In this document: positions 52,630 through 62,177 of the stretch, piece by piece | Numbering within the stretch: the stretch's first letter is position 1 | Layout of the letters: every line of letters begins with the position of its first letter | NCBI RefSeq assembly: GCF_049959315.1 | Contig: NZ_CP188201.1 | Source of the DNA: Serratia proteamaculans_D | GTDB lineage: Bacteria > Pseudomonadota > Gammaproteobacteria > Enterobacterales > Enterobacteriaceae | DNA length: 64,000 nt | Strand: one strand, 5' to 3' | Notes under the pieces: generated by a model | What the model was told of the DNA's origin: nothing | What the model saw: the letters and a program-made list of their open reading frames with translations, nothing else | Databases searched by the model: none | Made by a program: the position numbers and the translations under genes

Positions 52630-53743
52630 TGAGTTCCGCGATCCGCTGCGGGTAAAAACCCTGTTGCAGCATATCCGGCGGCGTGCCGCACAGCTGCCGT
52701 TTACCGCCGAGCGGCCATTGCAAATCATGGAGGTTTGCGGCGGACATACCCATGCCATTTTCCGCTTTGGCCTGGATAAGCTGCTGCCGCCGCAAATTGA
52801 ATTTATTCACGGGCCGGGCTGCCCGGTTTGTGTGTTGCCGATGGGGCGTATTGATGCCTGCTGTGAAATCGCCGCTCACCCGGAGGTGATTTTTTGCACC
52901 TTCGGCGACGCGTTGCGGGTACCGGGCAAACAAGGCTCTTTACTGCAGGCCCGCGAGCGCGGCGCTGATGTGCGAGTGGTTTACTCGCCGTTGGATGCTC
53001 TGATGCTGGCGCGGCAAAACCCGCAACGGCAGGTGGTGTTCTTTGCCCTGGGGTTTGAAACCACCATGCCGGTCACCGCCATTACCCTGCAACAGGCCCG
53101 GCTGGAAGGGTTGAATAACTTCAGCGTGTTTTGCCAGCACATCAGCCTGATCCCCACCTTGCGCAGCCTGTTACAACAGCCGGACGTGCGCATCGACGGC
53201 TTTCTGGCTCCTGGCCATGTCAGCATGGTGATCGGTACCCAACCTTATGACTTTATCAGTCGGCAATACCATAAACCCCTGGTGGTGACCGGCTTTGAAC
53301 CGCTGGATATCCTGCAAGGAGTAATGATGCTGGTTGAGCAGTTCGTCGGGCAGCAGAGCCAAACCGAAAACCAATATCGCCGGGTGGTACCGGAACAGGG
53401 CAACCTGCTGGCCCAGCAGGCGATGAGTGAAGTCTTTGTGCTGGGCGGCGGCAGCGAATGGCGCGGCCTTGGCACCATTGCCGATTCGGGCATTGCCTTG
53501 ACCCCGGCCTATAGCGCCTTTGATGCGGAACGGCGTTTCCGCCCGCAGCACCGGCAGGTGGCGGACGATCCTCATGCCCGCTGTGGGGAGGTGCTGACCG
53601 GGCGTTGCAAACCGCGTGACTGTCCGCTATTTGGTGGTGGCTGTACGCCGCAAAATGCCTTTGGCGCGCTGATGGTGTCTTCGGAGGGTGCCTGCGCCGC
53701 CTGGTACCAATACCGCCGTGAAACAGAGGAAACCCCGGCATGA
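52616..53743 (+). CDS. hypD: Hydrogenase maturation protein HypD
   Basis: 375 residues. Key motifs are EVCGGHTHAIF, HGPGCPVCVLP, GFETTMPVT and the C-terminal 4Fe-4S cysteines (RCGEVLTGRCKPRDCPLFGGGC). With HypC it assembles the Fe(CN)2CO centre. It overlaps hypC by 14 and hypE by four bases. Confidence 0.94.
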   Translation: MHYVDEFRDPLRVKTLLQHIRRRAAQLPFTAERPLQIMEVCGGHTHAIFRFGLDKLLPPQIEFIHGPGCPVCVLPMGRIDACCEIAAHPEVIFCTFGDALRVPGKQGSLLQARERGADVRVVYSPLDALMLARQNPQRQVVFFALGFETTMPVTAITLQQARLEGLNNFSVFCQHISLIPTLRSLLQQPDVRIDGFLAPGHVSMVIGTQPYDFISRQYHKPLVVTGFEPLDILQGVMMLVEQFVGQQSQTENQYRRVVPEQGNLLAQQAMSEVFVLGGGSEWRGLGTIADSGIALTPAYSAFDAERRFRPQHRQVADDPHARCGEVLTGRCKPRDCPLFGGGCTPQNAFGALMVSSEGACAAWYQYRRETEETPA

Positions 53744-54753
53744 ATAACGTGATTACTATGGCGCACGGCAGCGGCGGCAGCGCGATGCAGCAGCTGCTGG
53801 ATGAGATTTTCTTACCGGCCTTTGCCAATCCGCTGCTGGATCAGCGTGAAGACCAGGCTCGGCTGAATTTGGCCGAATTAACCCAATTGGGCGATCGATT
53901 GGCCTTTACCACCGACAGCTACGTGATTGACCCGATTTTCTTCCCGGGCGGTGATATAGGCAAACTGGCGGTCTGCGGTACGGCTAACGATCTGGCGGTT
54001 AGCGGGGCGTTACCGCGTTATCTTTCCTGCGGTTTCATCCTCGAGGAAGGCTTGCCACTGGCCGATTTACAGCGGGTAGTGACTTCGATGGCCGCCACCG
54101 CGCAGCAGGCCGGTATTTGCATTGTGACCGGGGATACCAAGGTGGTGCAGCGCGGTGCCGCCGACAAAGTGTTTATCAATACCGCCGGTATTGGGGTGAT
54201 CCCACCGGGACTGGATTGGGCGGCGACCCGGATCCGCGCCGGTGACGCGGTGATTGTCAGCGGAACGCTCGGCGATCACGGGGCGACTATCCTCAACCTG
54301 CGGGAAAAACTGGGCATGTCGCTGGACGTGATCAGTGATTGCGCGGTGTTGGCACCGTTAATCGCGCCATTGCGTGCCATTAACGGCGTGCGGGCATTGC
54401 GCGATGCGACCCGTGGCGGAGTGAACGCCATTTTGCATGAGTTTGCTCGTGCGGCGAGCGTTGGGATTGAAGTCGAAGAGAACCTGTTACCGATAGCGCC
54501 GGCAGTGCGAGGCATTTGCGAGTTGCTGGGGCTGGATGCCATCAATTTTGCCAACGAGGGCAAACTGGTAGTGGTGGCCGCGCCGGAAACCGAACAGGCG
54601 GTACTGGCTGCGTTACAGGCGCATCCGCTGGGCACGGCCGCTGCGTTGATTGGCCGGGTGACTGCCGGGCGACAAGTGAGACTGCAGGGCGCTTATGGCA
54701 TCAGTCGCCTGCTGGATTTACCGCATGCCGAGCCTTTGCCGCGCATTTGTTGA
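53740..54753 (+). CDS. hypE: Hydrogenase maturation protein HypE
   Basis: 337 residues, PurM-like ATPase. Begins with AHGSGG and ends in PRIC; the terminal cysteine accepts the thiocarboxamide from HypF and is dehydrated to thiocyanate. GDTKVVQRGAADK and RDATRGGVNAIL are conserved. It starts within the hypD stop (ATGA) and ends 90 bases before fhlA. Confidence 0.94.
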   Translation: MNNVITMAHGSGGSAMQQLLDEIFLPAFANPLLDQREDQARLNLAELTQLGDRLAFTTDSYVIDPIFFPGGDIGKLAVCGTANDLAVSGALPRYLSCGFILEEGLPLADLQRVVTSMAATAQQAGICIVTGDTKVVQRGAADKVFINTAGIGVIPPGLDWAATRIRAGDAVIVSGTLGDHGATILNLREKLGMSLDVISDCAVLAPLIAPLRAINGVRALRDATRGGVNAILHEFARAASVGIEVEENLLPIAPAVRGICELLGLDAINFANEGKLVVVAAPETEQAVLAALQAHPLGTAAALIGRVTAGRQVRLQGAYGISRLLDLPHAEPLPRIC

Positions 54754-54843
54754 TCCTGTCGGGGGAGAAGCTTGTCGCCCAGCGTTACACTTTGTGACGT
54801 GACTCACTAAAATCATCATCGCGACTCAGGCAAGTGATAAACA

Positions 54844-56910
54844 ATGTCGAATGCACAATTAGAAAAACAAGAATTACTGGAAACCACCCGTACGCTGCTC
54901 AGTCAGCACAGCTTCGCCGATCTGTTACGGCAACTGCGCCAGGTGCTGCAACGTCAGCAACTGGCAGACCATGTGACGCTGGTGCTGTTTGATTTGCACA
55001 GTGAACGGGTCAGCTTTCATGGGCTGGATGCGCAGCGGCAGCCGGTTATCTATCAGGATGAAACTCTACTGGCCAATGGGCCGGTGAGCCGACTGCGACA
55101 AAGCCCGTTGCCGCAGCGCTGGCAGAGCGAGGATCTGCATGCGCGTTACCCGCAAATCAACGCTCTGGCGCTGTATCTGCCGTTTAACCAATATTGCCTG
55201 ATGCCGCTGCACGCTGGCGGTAACCTGATCGGCGGTTGTGAGCTGTTACGCAGTAGCTCGCAACCCTTCAGTGATGCCAGTCTGGTGCAGTTGCAGACGC
55301 TGATGGAGCTGGTTGCGCTGGCGGTGGAACAGATCAGGTTGCGTGAGCAGGCGGAAAACCGCCAGCGTCAGTTATGCCATGAGCGTGACGATTACCGCGT
55401 TTTGGTCGACGTCACCAACGCGGTGCTGTCAAAACTCGATCTGGATGATTTGATTGGCGAAATATCCACCGAGATCCACCGATTTTTCAAGATCGATGCC
55501 ATCAGCATGGTGTTATGCGTCGATAAAACCGATCAGGTGACCATCTATTCCACACATTATTTGCAAGACGACGTGGTTGAACGTCAGCAGTACAGCGTAG
55601 CGCTGGCCGGAACCCTATCCGAACAGGTGATGCAGAGCGGGGAAATGCTGCTGCTCAATCTGAAGCATTCCGATCGCCTGGCGGCTTACGAACGCCAGCT
55701 GTTTGACCTTTGGCATGACCAGATCCAAACGCTGTGCGTCTTGCCGCTGGTGTTTGGCAACAAGACCCTGGGCGTATTAAAGCTGGCGCAATGCCAGCCG
55801 GACAACTTCAATGCCGCCAATTTGCGGGTGTTGCAGCAAATTGCCGAACGTATCGCCATCGCGGTGGATAACGCGCTGGCCTACCAGGAAATCAGCCGTC
55901 TCAAAGAGAGCCTGGTGCATGAAAACCTCTATCTGACCGAGCAAATCAACGGCAACAATCCGGACTTCGGTGAGATTGTCGGGCGCAGCGTGGTGATGTC
56001 TGCGGTGCTCAAACAGGTTGAAATGGTGGCGAAAAGCGACTGTTCTGTACTGATCCTCGGCGAAACCGGCACCGGTAAAGAGTTGATTGCCCGCGCTATC
56101 CACAACCTGAGCGAGCGACGTGACCAGCGCATGGTGAAAATGAACTGTGCGGTGATGCCGACCGGGCTGTTGGAAAGCGATCTGTTTGGTCATGAAAAAG
56201 GTTCTTTTACCGGCGCAACCAACCAGCGGATGGGGCGTTTTGAGCTGGCGGATAAAGGAACGCTGTTTCTGGATGAAGTGGGTGAAATCCCCATTGAATT
56301 GCAGCCTAAACTACTGCGAGTGCTGCAGGAAAGGGAGTTTGAACGGGTCGGCGGCAACAAGGTCATTTCGGTGGATGTGCGCCTGATTGCTGCCACCAAT
56401 CGTGACCTGCAGCAAATGGTGGCCGACCGCGAGTTTCGCAGCGATCTTTTTTACCGGCTGAACGTGTTCCCGATCGTCATCCCGCCATTGCGTGAAAGGC
56501 CGGAAGATATCCCGCAATTGGTGAAGTTTCTCACTTATAAAATTGCTCGCAGGATGAAGCGCACCATCGACAGCATTCCGGCGGAAACTCTGCGCTTGCT
56601 GAGCCAGATGCCCTGGCCGGGCAATGTGCGTGAGCTGGAGAATGTCATCGAACGGGCAGTCTTGCTGACGCGTGGCACGGTGCTTAACCTGGAATTGCCG
56701 GAACTGCGCTATCCGGTGCCGTCGATGGCTTTACCCTTGCCCACGGCAGAGCCTGTGCAGGCGGGTGAAGACGATCGTCAACGGATTATTCGCGTATTGA
56801 AGGAAACCAACGGTGTGGTTGCCGGCCCACGTGGTGCCGCGCAGCGCCTGGGTATCAAGCGCACTACGCTGCTGTCGCGCATGAAAAAATGGGGGATTGT
56901 GGTCAAGTAG
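54844..56910 (+). CDS. fhlA: Formate hydrogenlyase transcriptional activator FhlA
   Basis: 688 residues, matching E. coli FhlA (692). Two GAF-type sensor regions fill the first 350 residues. The AAA+ domain has GETGTGKE, GSFTGA (sigma-54 contact) and GTLFLDEVGEI, and the end is a Fis-type helix-turn-helix (GAAQRLGIKRTTLLSRMKKWG). FhlA binds formate and activates sigma-54 promoters of hyc, hyp and hydN-fdhF, all found in this cluster. It has no receiver domain, as expected. It follows hypE by 90 bases. Confidence 0.94.
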   Translation: MSNAQLEKQELLETTRTLLSQHSFADLLRQLRQVLQRQQLADHVTLVLFDLHSERVSFHGLDAQRQPVIYQDETLLANGPVSRLRQSPLPQRWQSEDLHARYPQINALALYLPFNQYCLMPLHAGGNLIGGCELLRSSSQPFSDASLVQLQTLMELVALAVEQIRLREQAENRQRQLCHERDDYRVLVDVTNAVLSKLDLDDLIGEISTEIHRFFKIDAISMVLCVDKTDQVTIYSTHYLQDDVVERQQYSVALAGTLSEQVMQSGEMLLLNLKHSDRLAAYERQLFDLWHDQIQTLCVLPLVFGNKTLGVLKLAQCQPDNFNAANLRVLQQIAERIAIAVDNALAYQEISRLKESLVHENLYLTEQINGNNPDFGEIVGRSVVMSAVLKQVEMVAKSDCSVLILGETGTGKELIARAIHNLSERRDQRMVKMNCAVMPTGLLESDLFGHEKGSFTGATNQRMGRFELADKGTLFLDEVGEIPIELQPKLLRVLQEREFERVGGNKVISVDVRLIAATNRDLQQMVADREFRSDLFYRLNVFPIVIPPLRERPEDIPQLVKFLTYKIARRMKRTIDSIPAETLRLLSQMPWPGNVRELENVIERAVLLTRGTVLNLELPELRYPVPSMALPLPTAEPVQAGEDDRQRIIRVLKETNGVVAGPRGAAQRLGIKRTTLLSRMKKWGIVVK

Positions 56911-56913
56911 ATC

Positions 56914-56954
56914 ATTAAAAGGCCCGAGTCCGGTAGCGTATCCGGCTCGGGCCT
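56914..56954 (-). terminator. Terminator of the 57211-58185 unit
   Basis: AGGCCCGAGTCCGG and CCGGCTCGGGCCT (56920-56954) form a long GC-rich stem. On the minus strand it is followed by TTTTAAT, so it ends transcription from the right. It also lies just past the fhlA stop and may act for it. Confidence 0.85.
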
Positions 56955-56974
56955 GGTGGGTCACTTAATTTGAA

Positions 56975-57214
56975 TCAAGTTGTGGCGTCATCAATCTCCA
57001 GCGGTTTCTGCTTGCTCAGCAGATGCAGCAGCAAAGACACCCGTCGCTCTGTCCGTTCCGGCGTATCCGGCGGCAAGTTATAACGCAGGGTATAGCGCTC
57101 GTTTTTTTCATTGTAGAAATCGAGGGTCAGCACCGGTAGCGACGCCCCCACGACTTTACGATAATTTAATGAGATGGATGACAGCTCTCGCTTGGTTGAA
57201 AGGTCCATTTTCAT
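56975..57214 (-). CDS. Small hypothetical protein, 79 residues
   Basis: Not recognised. Soluble, charged, with KRELSSISLNYRKVVG and TLDFYNEKNERYTLRYNLPPDTPERTE; no signal peptide. It begins four bases inside the end of the upstream membrane-protein gene (ATGA), so the two are translationally coupled. An internal ATG at 57208 is also possible. The shared terminator follows. Confidence 0.65.
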   Translation of the reverse strand: MKMDLSTKRELSSISLNYRKVVGASLPVLTLDFYNEKNERYTLRYNLPPDTPERTERRVSLLLHLLSKQKPLEIDDATT

Positions 57215-58185
57215 TCGCTCACAACCAAAGTACGACGCGTTGACACCGCAATACGTCCGATAGCAAAACTCAGCCCGGCCCCCAACAGCAGCATCAGCAA
57301 GGAGCCCCAGGCGGCACGGGATACCTGTTTGGCCGCAACGTCAGCCGCTTCACGCGCTTTCTGCTCGGCCTGAGCCTTAAGTTGTTCGACTTTTTGTACT
57401 GCCTGCTGATAAGCCTGCGCATAATTGTCGACAATTTGGGTCGCCTCAGCATGGCTCTTGCCGGTACGTGCGGCGACAATGTTCACCAGCGCGTCTTTAT
57501 CCGCCGCGTTCAGAGTAGGTTCACCGGATTGCTTAACGCGCTCGAACCATTGCTTAAGCTCCGCTGCCGCCTGTGCCGGGTCGCTAGCCGCATCGGTCGC
57601 CGACTGCTTGCCGTCTGCACCGGCCGGCTCGGTTTTCTGTTGCAGGTTGGACGGGTCTAATTCAGCCTTGCCAGTTTGCTTGAGCGTGGTAGCCAACTGA
57701 TTTTGCAGGTCATTCCAATCCAGGCTGATGCCTTTTTTATCCAGTTGCTGTTTTACGCTGTCACCAATGCCGGGCGCTGCCGCCGCCACACCGTTGCCCG
57801 CCAGAGACAACCCCTTGCCAACCGCGCTGCCGGCCAGACCGACCACGCCGCTCGCCAAGGAAATAACCAGCCAGGTGGTCAGCAAGGTAGTGACCGCCCA
57901 GCTCAACAGGCCATGCAAGCCACCACGGTTGGGGGCCGTTCGGCCGGCGACAAAGGCACCTGCGGCCAGGGAGAGCAAGGTGGTGACAAACAGCCAGATG
58001 CCGGTCCCCACGCCGAAGCCACTCAGGGGATTGCCTGCGTGCAGCGGATCCACGGCCGATGCGCCGACAGCAGTACCCAGTACGCTCAAGATCAGATAGG
58101 TCACCAGCGCCATGGCACTCCCGGCCAATATTGAGCCCCATGAAACATTAAACGCCAGGCGATTGGATTCATAGACAGTGGTCAT
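57211..58185 (-). CDS. Uncharacterised inner membrane protein
   Basis: 324 residues. Three to four glycine- and alanine-rich membrane segments in the first 140 residues (SWGSILAGSAMALVTYLILSVLG, WLFVTTLLSLAAGAFVAG, WAVTTLLTTWLVISLASGVVG). Then comes a polar region of about 150 residues, with alanine- and lysine-rich helices (KVEQLKAQAEQKAREAADVAAKQ) likely to be a coiled coil, and a last membrane segment near 295-312. I recall similar proteins of unknown function in enterobacteria. It is followed by the small coupled protein above. Confidence 0.75.
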   Translation of the reverse strand: MTTVYESNRLAFNVSWGSILAGSAMALVTYLILSVLGTAVGASAVDPLHAGNPLSGFGVGTGIWLFVTTLLSLAAGAFVAGRTAPNRGGLHGLLSWAVTTLLTTWLVISLASGVVGLAGSAVGKGLSLAGNGVAAAAPGIGDSVKQQLDKKGISLDWNDLQNQLATTLKQTGKAELDPSNLQQKTEPAGADGKQSATDAASDPAQAAAELKQWFERVKQSGEPTLNAADKDALVNIVAARTGKSHAEATQIVDNYAQAYQQAVQKVEQLKAQAEQKAREAADVAAKQVSRAAWGSLLMLLLGAGLSFAIGRIAVSTRRTLVVSE

Positions 58186-58423
58186 TGTTATTCCTTATAT
58201 TTACTGGACAAGTGGTTGAACGCGCAGCACTCCGCTGCACCGACAGAATCAGTCTGCCGCTGTGCACCACTCAACGTCCCGGTTCATTTGCACCCATGGA
58301 GCTAGTGCATTCACACCCCGCGAATGAACTAGTTAAGCACTATGCTGGTTGGGAAGTCGTGTCATTGTCAGGAGTGCCGATCGCCGCCCGGTGGCCTGAG
58401 ACCTTTTGTCTTGTGGAGAAATA

Positions 58424-59920
58424 ATGAGCCAGTCCGTTCTTGCCAGCGAAACCAACCGTAGCCAACTACAACAGATCATCTCAGGACTGACCGAAGGGGT
58501 GATCCTGACTGAAGTCGACCGGACCATTCTATGGGCCAATGAGGCCGCACTGAGCATGCATGGGCTGACCAAACTGAGTGAGTTGGGTGCCAATGCCCAG
58601 GAGTATGAAGAACGCTTTGCCTTGCGTTATCGCAATAATCATCCTTTGAGCTCAGAGCAATATCCGCTTAACCGGGTGGCTGCCGGCGAGGAGTTCAGCG
58701 ACGTGCTGGTCGAGGTACGGCCCGCTGACGAGCCGGATTTTCTCTGGGTTCACCGTTTACGCAGCCTGATTATCACTGACGCCAAAGGGCAGCCTGAGCT
58801 GCTGGTACTGGTCCTGAGTGACGCCACCGAATGGGCCAGCGCCGAGGAACGCTTCGAAAAAACCTTTAACGCCAATCCGGCACCTGCAGTAATTTGTAGC
58901 CTGAGCGACCTGCGTTACATCAAGGTTAATCAGGGGTTCCTCGATATGACCGGCTATAGCCGCGAACAGGTAATGGGTAACTCGGTCTACGCGCTGGATG
59001 TGCTGGAGCAAGCGGAGCATAAGGATCTGGCGGTGCAACGCCTAAGCGAAGGGGCAACCATTCCGCAAATGCAGGCCGAGTTAAAATTGCCTGCCGGAGG
59101 AACCAAGCTGGTGATCGTCGCCGGTCAGCCGCTGGATATTAATGAAGTCGATTGCATGCTGTTTACCTTCACCGACCTTGAGCCACGCCGGAAGGCCGAG
59201 TCGGCGCTGCGCGAGAGTGAAGAGCGGTTCGCCAAGTCCTTTCGTTTGAGCCCGGTCCCCACGCTGGTGTGCACCGCGGACAAGCAGCAGGTGCTGGATA
59301 TTAACGAAGCCTTTATGAAAACCACCGGCTATGTCGCTGAGGAGTTGATCGGCAAGAGAGTCGAGGATATCAATTTCATCAATGGGCAGGGGGAATGTCG
59401 TCGCTTGTTTACCTTACTGGGAAAAACCGGCAACGTAGAAAGCCAGGATCTTAAACTCCGCAAGAAGGGCAACGAAGTGCTCGACTGCGTGGTATCTGCT
59501 GATGCCGTGAGTATTCATGACGCTCCCTGTTATCTGTTGGTCATGATGGACATTACCGAGCGCAAACGTTCGGAACTGGAGTTGGTTTCTGCCATCGAGG
59601 AAGTGATGCAGGACGCTTCCTGGTTCAGTCAGACGCTGCTCGAGAAACTGGCCAATGTGAAAAGCATCAATAAGCCCAACCTGTCCGGATTTTCCTTCAC
59701 CGATCTTACCGCCCGTGAGCGCGATGTGTTGGGGTTGATCTGCGAGGGTCTGCCAGACAAGAAAATCGCCACGCGACTCAACCTTGCCCCCAATACCGTG
59801 CGCAATCATGTGGCGATGGTGTATTCCAAACTCGACGTACACAGCCGCAGCGAAGCCATTGTCTGGGCCAGAGAGCGGGGATTGTTTGCCGGTGAGCGGC
59901 AGTCTAAAAAGGATAAGTAG
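58424..59920 (+). CDS. PAS domain-containing LuxR family transcriptional regulator
   Basis: About 498 residues from ATG 58424 (GGAG five bases upstream). Three PAS-type sensor regions (LTEGVILTEVDRTILWANEAAL, VICSLSDLRYIKVNQGFLDMTGY, TLVCTADKQQVLDINEAFMKTTGY) are followed by a LuxR helix-turn-helix (LTARERDVLGLICEGLPDKKIATRL). There is no kinase, receiver or autoinducer domain, so it probably senses a ligand or redox state directly. No target gene is identified; the DyP peroxidase gene downstream is a candidate. A terminator hairpin follows. Confidence 0.85.
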   Translation: MSQSVLASETNRSQLQQIISGLTEGVILTEVDRTILWANEAALSMHGLTKLSELGANAQEYEERFALRYRNNHPLSSEQYPLNRVAAGEEFSDVLVEVRPADEPDFLWVHRLRSLIITDAKGQPELLVLVLSDATEWASAEERFEKTFNANPAPAVICSLSDLRYIKVNQGFLDMTGYSREQVMGNSVYALDVLEQAEHKDLAVQRLSEGATIPQMQAELKLPAGGTKLVIVAGQPLDINEVDCMLFTFTDLEPRRKAESALRESEERFAKSFRLSPVPTLVCTADKQQVLDINEAFMKTTGYVAEELIGKRVEDINFINGQGECRRLFTLLGKTGNVESQDLKLRKKGNEVLDCVVSADAVSIHDAPCYLLVMMDITERKRSELELVSAIEEVMQDASWFSQTLLEKLANVKSINKPNLSGFSFTDLTARERDVLGLICEGLPDKKIATRLNLAPNTVRNHVAMVYSKLDVHSRSEAIVWARERGLFAGERQSKKDK

Positions 59921-59940
59921 AGGACAAACGTACTGGATAT

Positions 59941-59963
59941 CGCCCGCATTTTGCGGGCGTTTC
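59941..59963 (+). terminator. Terminator after the PAS-LuxR gene
   Basis: CGCCCGCA and TGCGGGCG form a perfect 8-bp stem with a short T loop, followed by TTTC. It lies 20 bases after the stop. Confidence 0.8.
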
Positions 59964-60089
59964 TGCGATTACCGCCAGCCAATTTGTTACTCAATCTCAA
60001 TGGCATCCGCAGGGATATAGCTTGGCTATGCGGCGTCATCGACGCTAAGATAAATACCCTTGATTACTCACCCATTTGGGGAGATTTTC

Positions 60090-61064
60090 GTGAGCCAAGA
60101 ATCAACTTCACCACTGTCTTTGGCGCAACGCGCGCTTGAGACCGAACCACAATACATTGATGCACCCATGACGGCCGCTGCCGCCTTTCTTATCCTCAAA
60201 GTCAAAGACGATAGTGCATCACTCGCCACCGCCCGAGCCGTGATCGCCAGTACCGAAGATCTGATTAAAAATGTCCAGATACGATCCATTGATGTCAGCT
60301 TCACCTGTAACGTCGGTATTTCGCATCGTGTCTGGGAGAGCCTTAGCGGAAAACCCGCGCCCAAAGAACTGACACCGTTTAAGGAAATAAAAGGTGCCAG
60401 GCATACGGCCGTGGCCACCTCCGGCGATTTGCTGTACCACGTCCGCGCAGGTGCGACAGATTTGATCATCGAGTTCGAGAAAATGTTGCTGGAAGCCTTC
60501 GGTGATTCGATCACTGTCGTCGATGAGGTTGCGGGATTCCGTTATTTTGACGGCCGCGACCTGCTGGAGTTTGTCGATGGTACCGCGAACCCGGTGGGTC
60601 TGGCTTTGCCACAGGCGACCATTGTAGGTGATGAGGATCCTGACTACGCGGGTGGCAGCTATGTGGTGATACAAAAATACTTGCACAATATGGCCGCCTG
60701 GCGTGCACAGAAGGTGGAAACCCAGGAAGCCATTATCGGACGCACCAAGTTTGATAACGTCGAGTTGCCGGATGCTACAGAGGGACAAAAATCACATAAG
60801 ACTCTGTGTACCATTGAAGACGAGCAGGGTGAACATGACATTTTGCGCGATAACATGCCCTTTGCCTCACCGGGGCGCGGTGAATACGGCACCTATTTTA
60901 TCGGCTATTCACGCCATCTCTGGGTGATTGAGAAGATGCTTGAGCGTATGTTCATTGGCAATCCAGCCCCTCTGCACGACCGCATCCTGGATTTCTCCAC
61001 GGCCGTAGCCGGCGTTAACTTCTTTGTTCCTGCACGGAAATTCTTAAGCGATCTGGCTGATTGA
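60090..61064 (+). CDS. DyP-type heme peroxidase
   Basis: About 324 residues from GTG 60090, which has GGGGAG six bases upstream; a longer frame from TTG 60060 lacks a site. The DyP hallmark FVDGTANP (the GxxDG region) is present, with the distal arginine likely in the following half. The heme-binding histidine is expected around NVGISHRVWESL or the later domain. These enzymes use H2O2 to oxidise dyes, phenols or porphyrins. No signal peptide is visible, so it is probably cytoplasmic. A small cupin gene follows 121 bases later. Confidence 0.87.
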   Translation: MSQESTSPLSLAQRALETEPQYIDAPMTAAAAFLILKVKDDSASLATARAVIASTEDLIKNVQIRSIDVSFTCNVGISHRVWESLSGKPAPKELTPFKEIKGARHTAVATSGDLLYHVRAGATDLIIEFEKMLLEAFGDSITVVDEVAGFRYFDGRDLLEFVDGTANPVGLALPQATIVGDEDPDYAGGSYVVIQKYLHNMAAWRAQKVETQEAIIGRTKFDNVELPDATEGQKSHKTLCTIEDEQGEHDILRDNMPFASPGRGEYGTYFIGYSRHLWVIEKMLERMFIGNPAPLHDRILDFSTAVAGVNFFVPARKFLSDLAD

Positions 61065-61185
61065 GTTCGCAAAAGTGAGTTTTTGCGTATGAGGCATACG
61101 TCCTATATATTTATTAACAGGCCCATAGGCCGTTAGGGAATTGTGATACTTGATCCAACTAATCACCGATTACTAGGAAGCTATC

Positions 61186-61503
61186 ATGCATAAAAGAACA
61201 CTGGCGACATTGCACTACGAGAAAATGCCTTACGATGGAGTCTATTACCATATCCTGAAACGTGAGGCGCAGGGGCACACGGCGCTGTTGAAACTTGATG
61301 CTGGCAGTCATCAGTCAGCCAGAATGCATCCGGGCTGGGTCAAGCTGATGGTCCTGTCGGGTGAGCTGAAAATTGGCGATCAGACTCTACAGGCTCATGA
61401 GATGTTGATGATCCCGGCTAAAACCGCCTACACGGTGGATGCCATCACCGAAGTTTTCTGCCTGGCCATCTCTGAACTCGATGGAGTGGAACTGGCCCGC
61501 TAG
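61186..61503 (+). CDS. Small cupin domain protein
   Basis: 105 residues, single-domain cupin. GSHQSARMHPGWVKLMVLSGELKIGD matches the cupin motif 1, and HEMLMIPAKTAYTVDA matches motif 2, although the metal histidine set is reduced. Function unknown; such proteins often bind metals or small ligands and may act in signalling or detoxification. An AGGA-like site precedes ATG 61186. Confidence 0.75.
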   Translation: MHKRTLATLHYEKMPYDGVYYHILKREAQGHTALLKLDAGSHQSARMHPGWVKLMVLSGELKIGDQTLQAHEMLMIPAKTAYTVDAITEVFCLAISELDGVELAR

Positions 61504-61512
61504 GGCTCTTTG

Positions 61513-61549
61513 CAGATAAGCCAGGTTGGTGCCCACATTGGCTTATCTG
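61513..61549 (+). terminator. Hairpin after the cupin gene
   Basis: CAGATAAGCCA and TGGCTTATCTG form a perfect 11-bp stem with a 15-base loop. No T run follows directly. A second hairpin follows four bases later. Confidence 0.6.
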
Positions 61550-61552
61550 GTG

Positions 61553-61580
61553 GAATTCCCCGTCACTCAGCGGGGAGTTC
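61553..61580 (+). terminator. Second tandem hairpin after the cupin gene
   Basis: GAATTCCCCG and CGGGGAGTTC pair with one mismatch around an 8-base loop. Together with the hairpin at 61513-61549 it forms a tandem pair ahead of the AT-rich region. Confidence 0.5.
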
Positions 61581-62177
61581 TGATTCAAAAATATACTCTC
61601 AATCTTTCCGTGACGCTGTAACATTTTTATCATTTCCTCTTATAAGTGAAAATGTGCTGATTAAATGGATTGGGACAATTGAGTAATATATATTCCTCAT
61701 CCCATCTTTAGTTCTATCATGATTACCATAAAATAATTCCAAAATTATCTGTCGGTTAGGATTTTTTACTTCAAATAAGTTTGACTTTATTTATAAAGAG
61801 GCCAAACTTCATCCCACAATAAAACATCAACATTAAAATAACTTGTTAACGTCAACTTGTTTATTGATTAGTCTTGCAATTAATTAAATGGCATTTATTC
61901 CCTGGAGGGAATTTATTTTTGTCATTATGAAATAGTTGCAGTGCGTGGTTATCTCATGTTTAAACTGGCATGGTAAATCTTTAAATAAATTTTTGTAACG
62001 AGTTAACATTTATGACTTTTTGACTCACAACATTGAATTAATTGCACATCACCAGGCTGCCTCAGATTGGTTTGCGTACAAGGTTATTTATACGACAATC
62101 ATCTTAAGCAATGCTGTTATTTGATAAGTTCTTTTTTAATTTATTTTAACGAATGGTTAAATAGAGGAATTAATATC
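61581..62177. other. AT-rich intergenic region upstream of the methyltransferase gene
   Basis: About 600 bases without a convincing gene. The composition is much more AT-rich than the surroundings. A frame begins at 62067 but has no family resemblance before ATG 62178. The region presumably holds the promoter of the methyltransferase gene. AT-rich leaders are often bound by H-NS-type silencers, which is inference. Confidence 0.5.
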
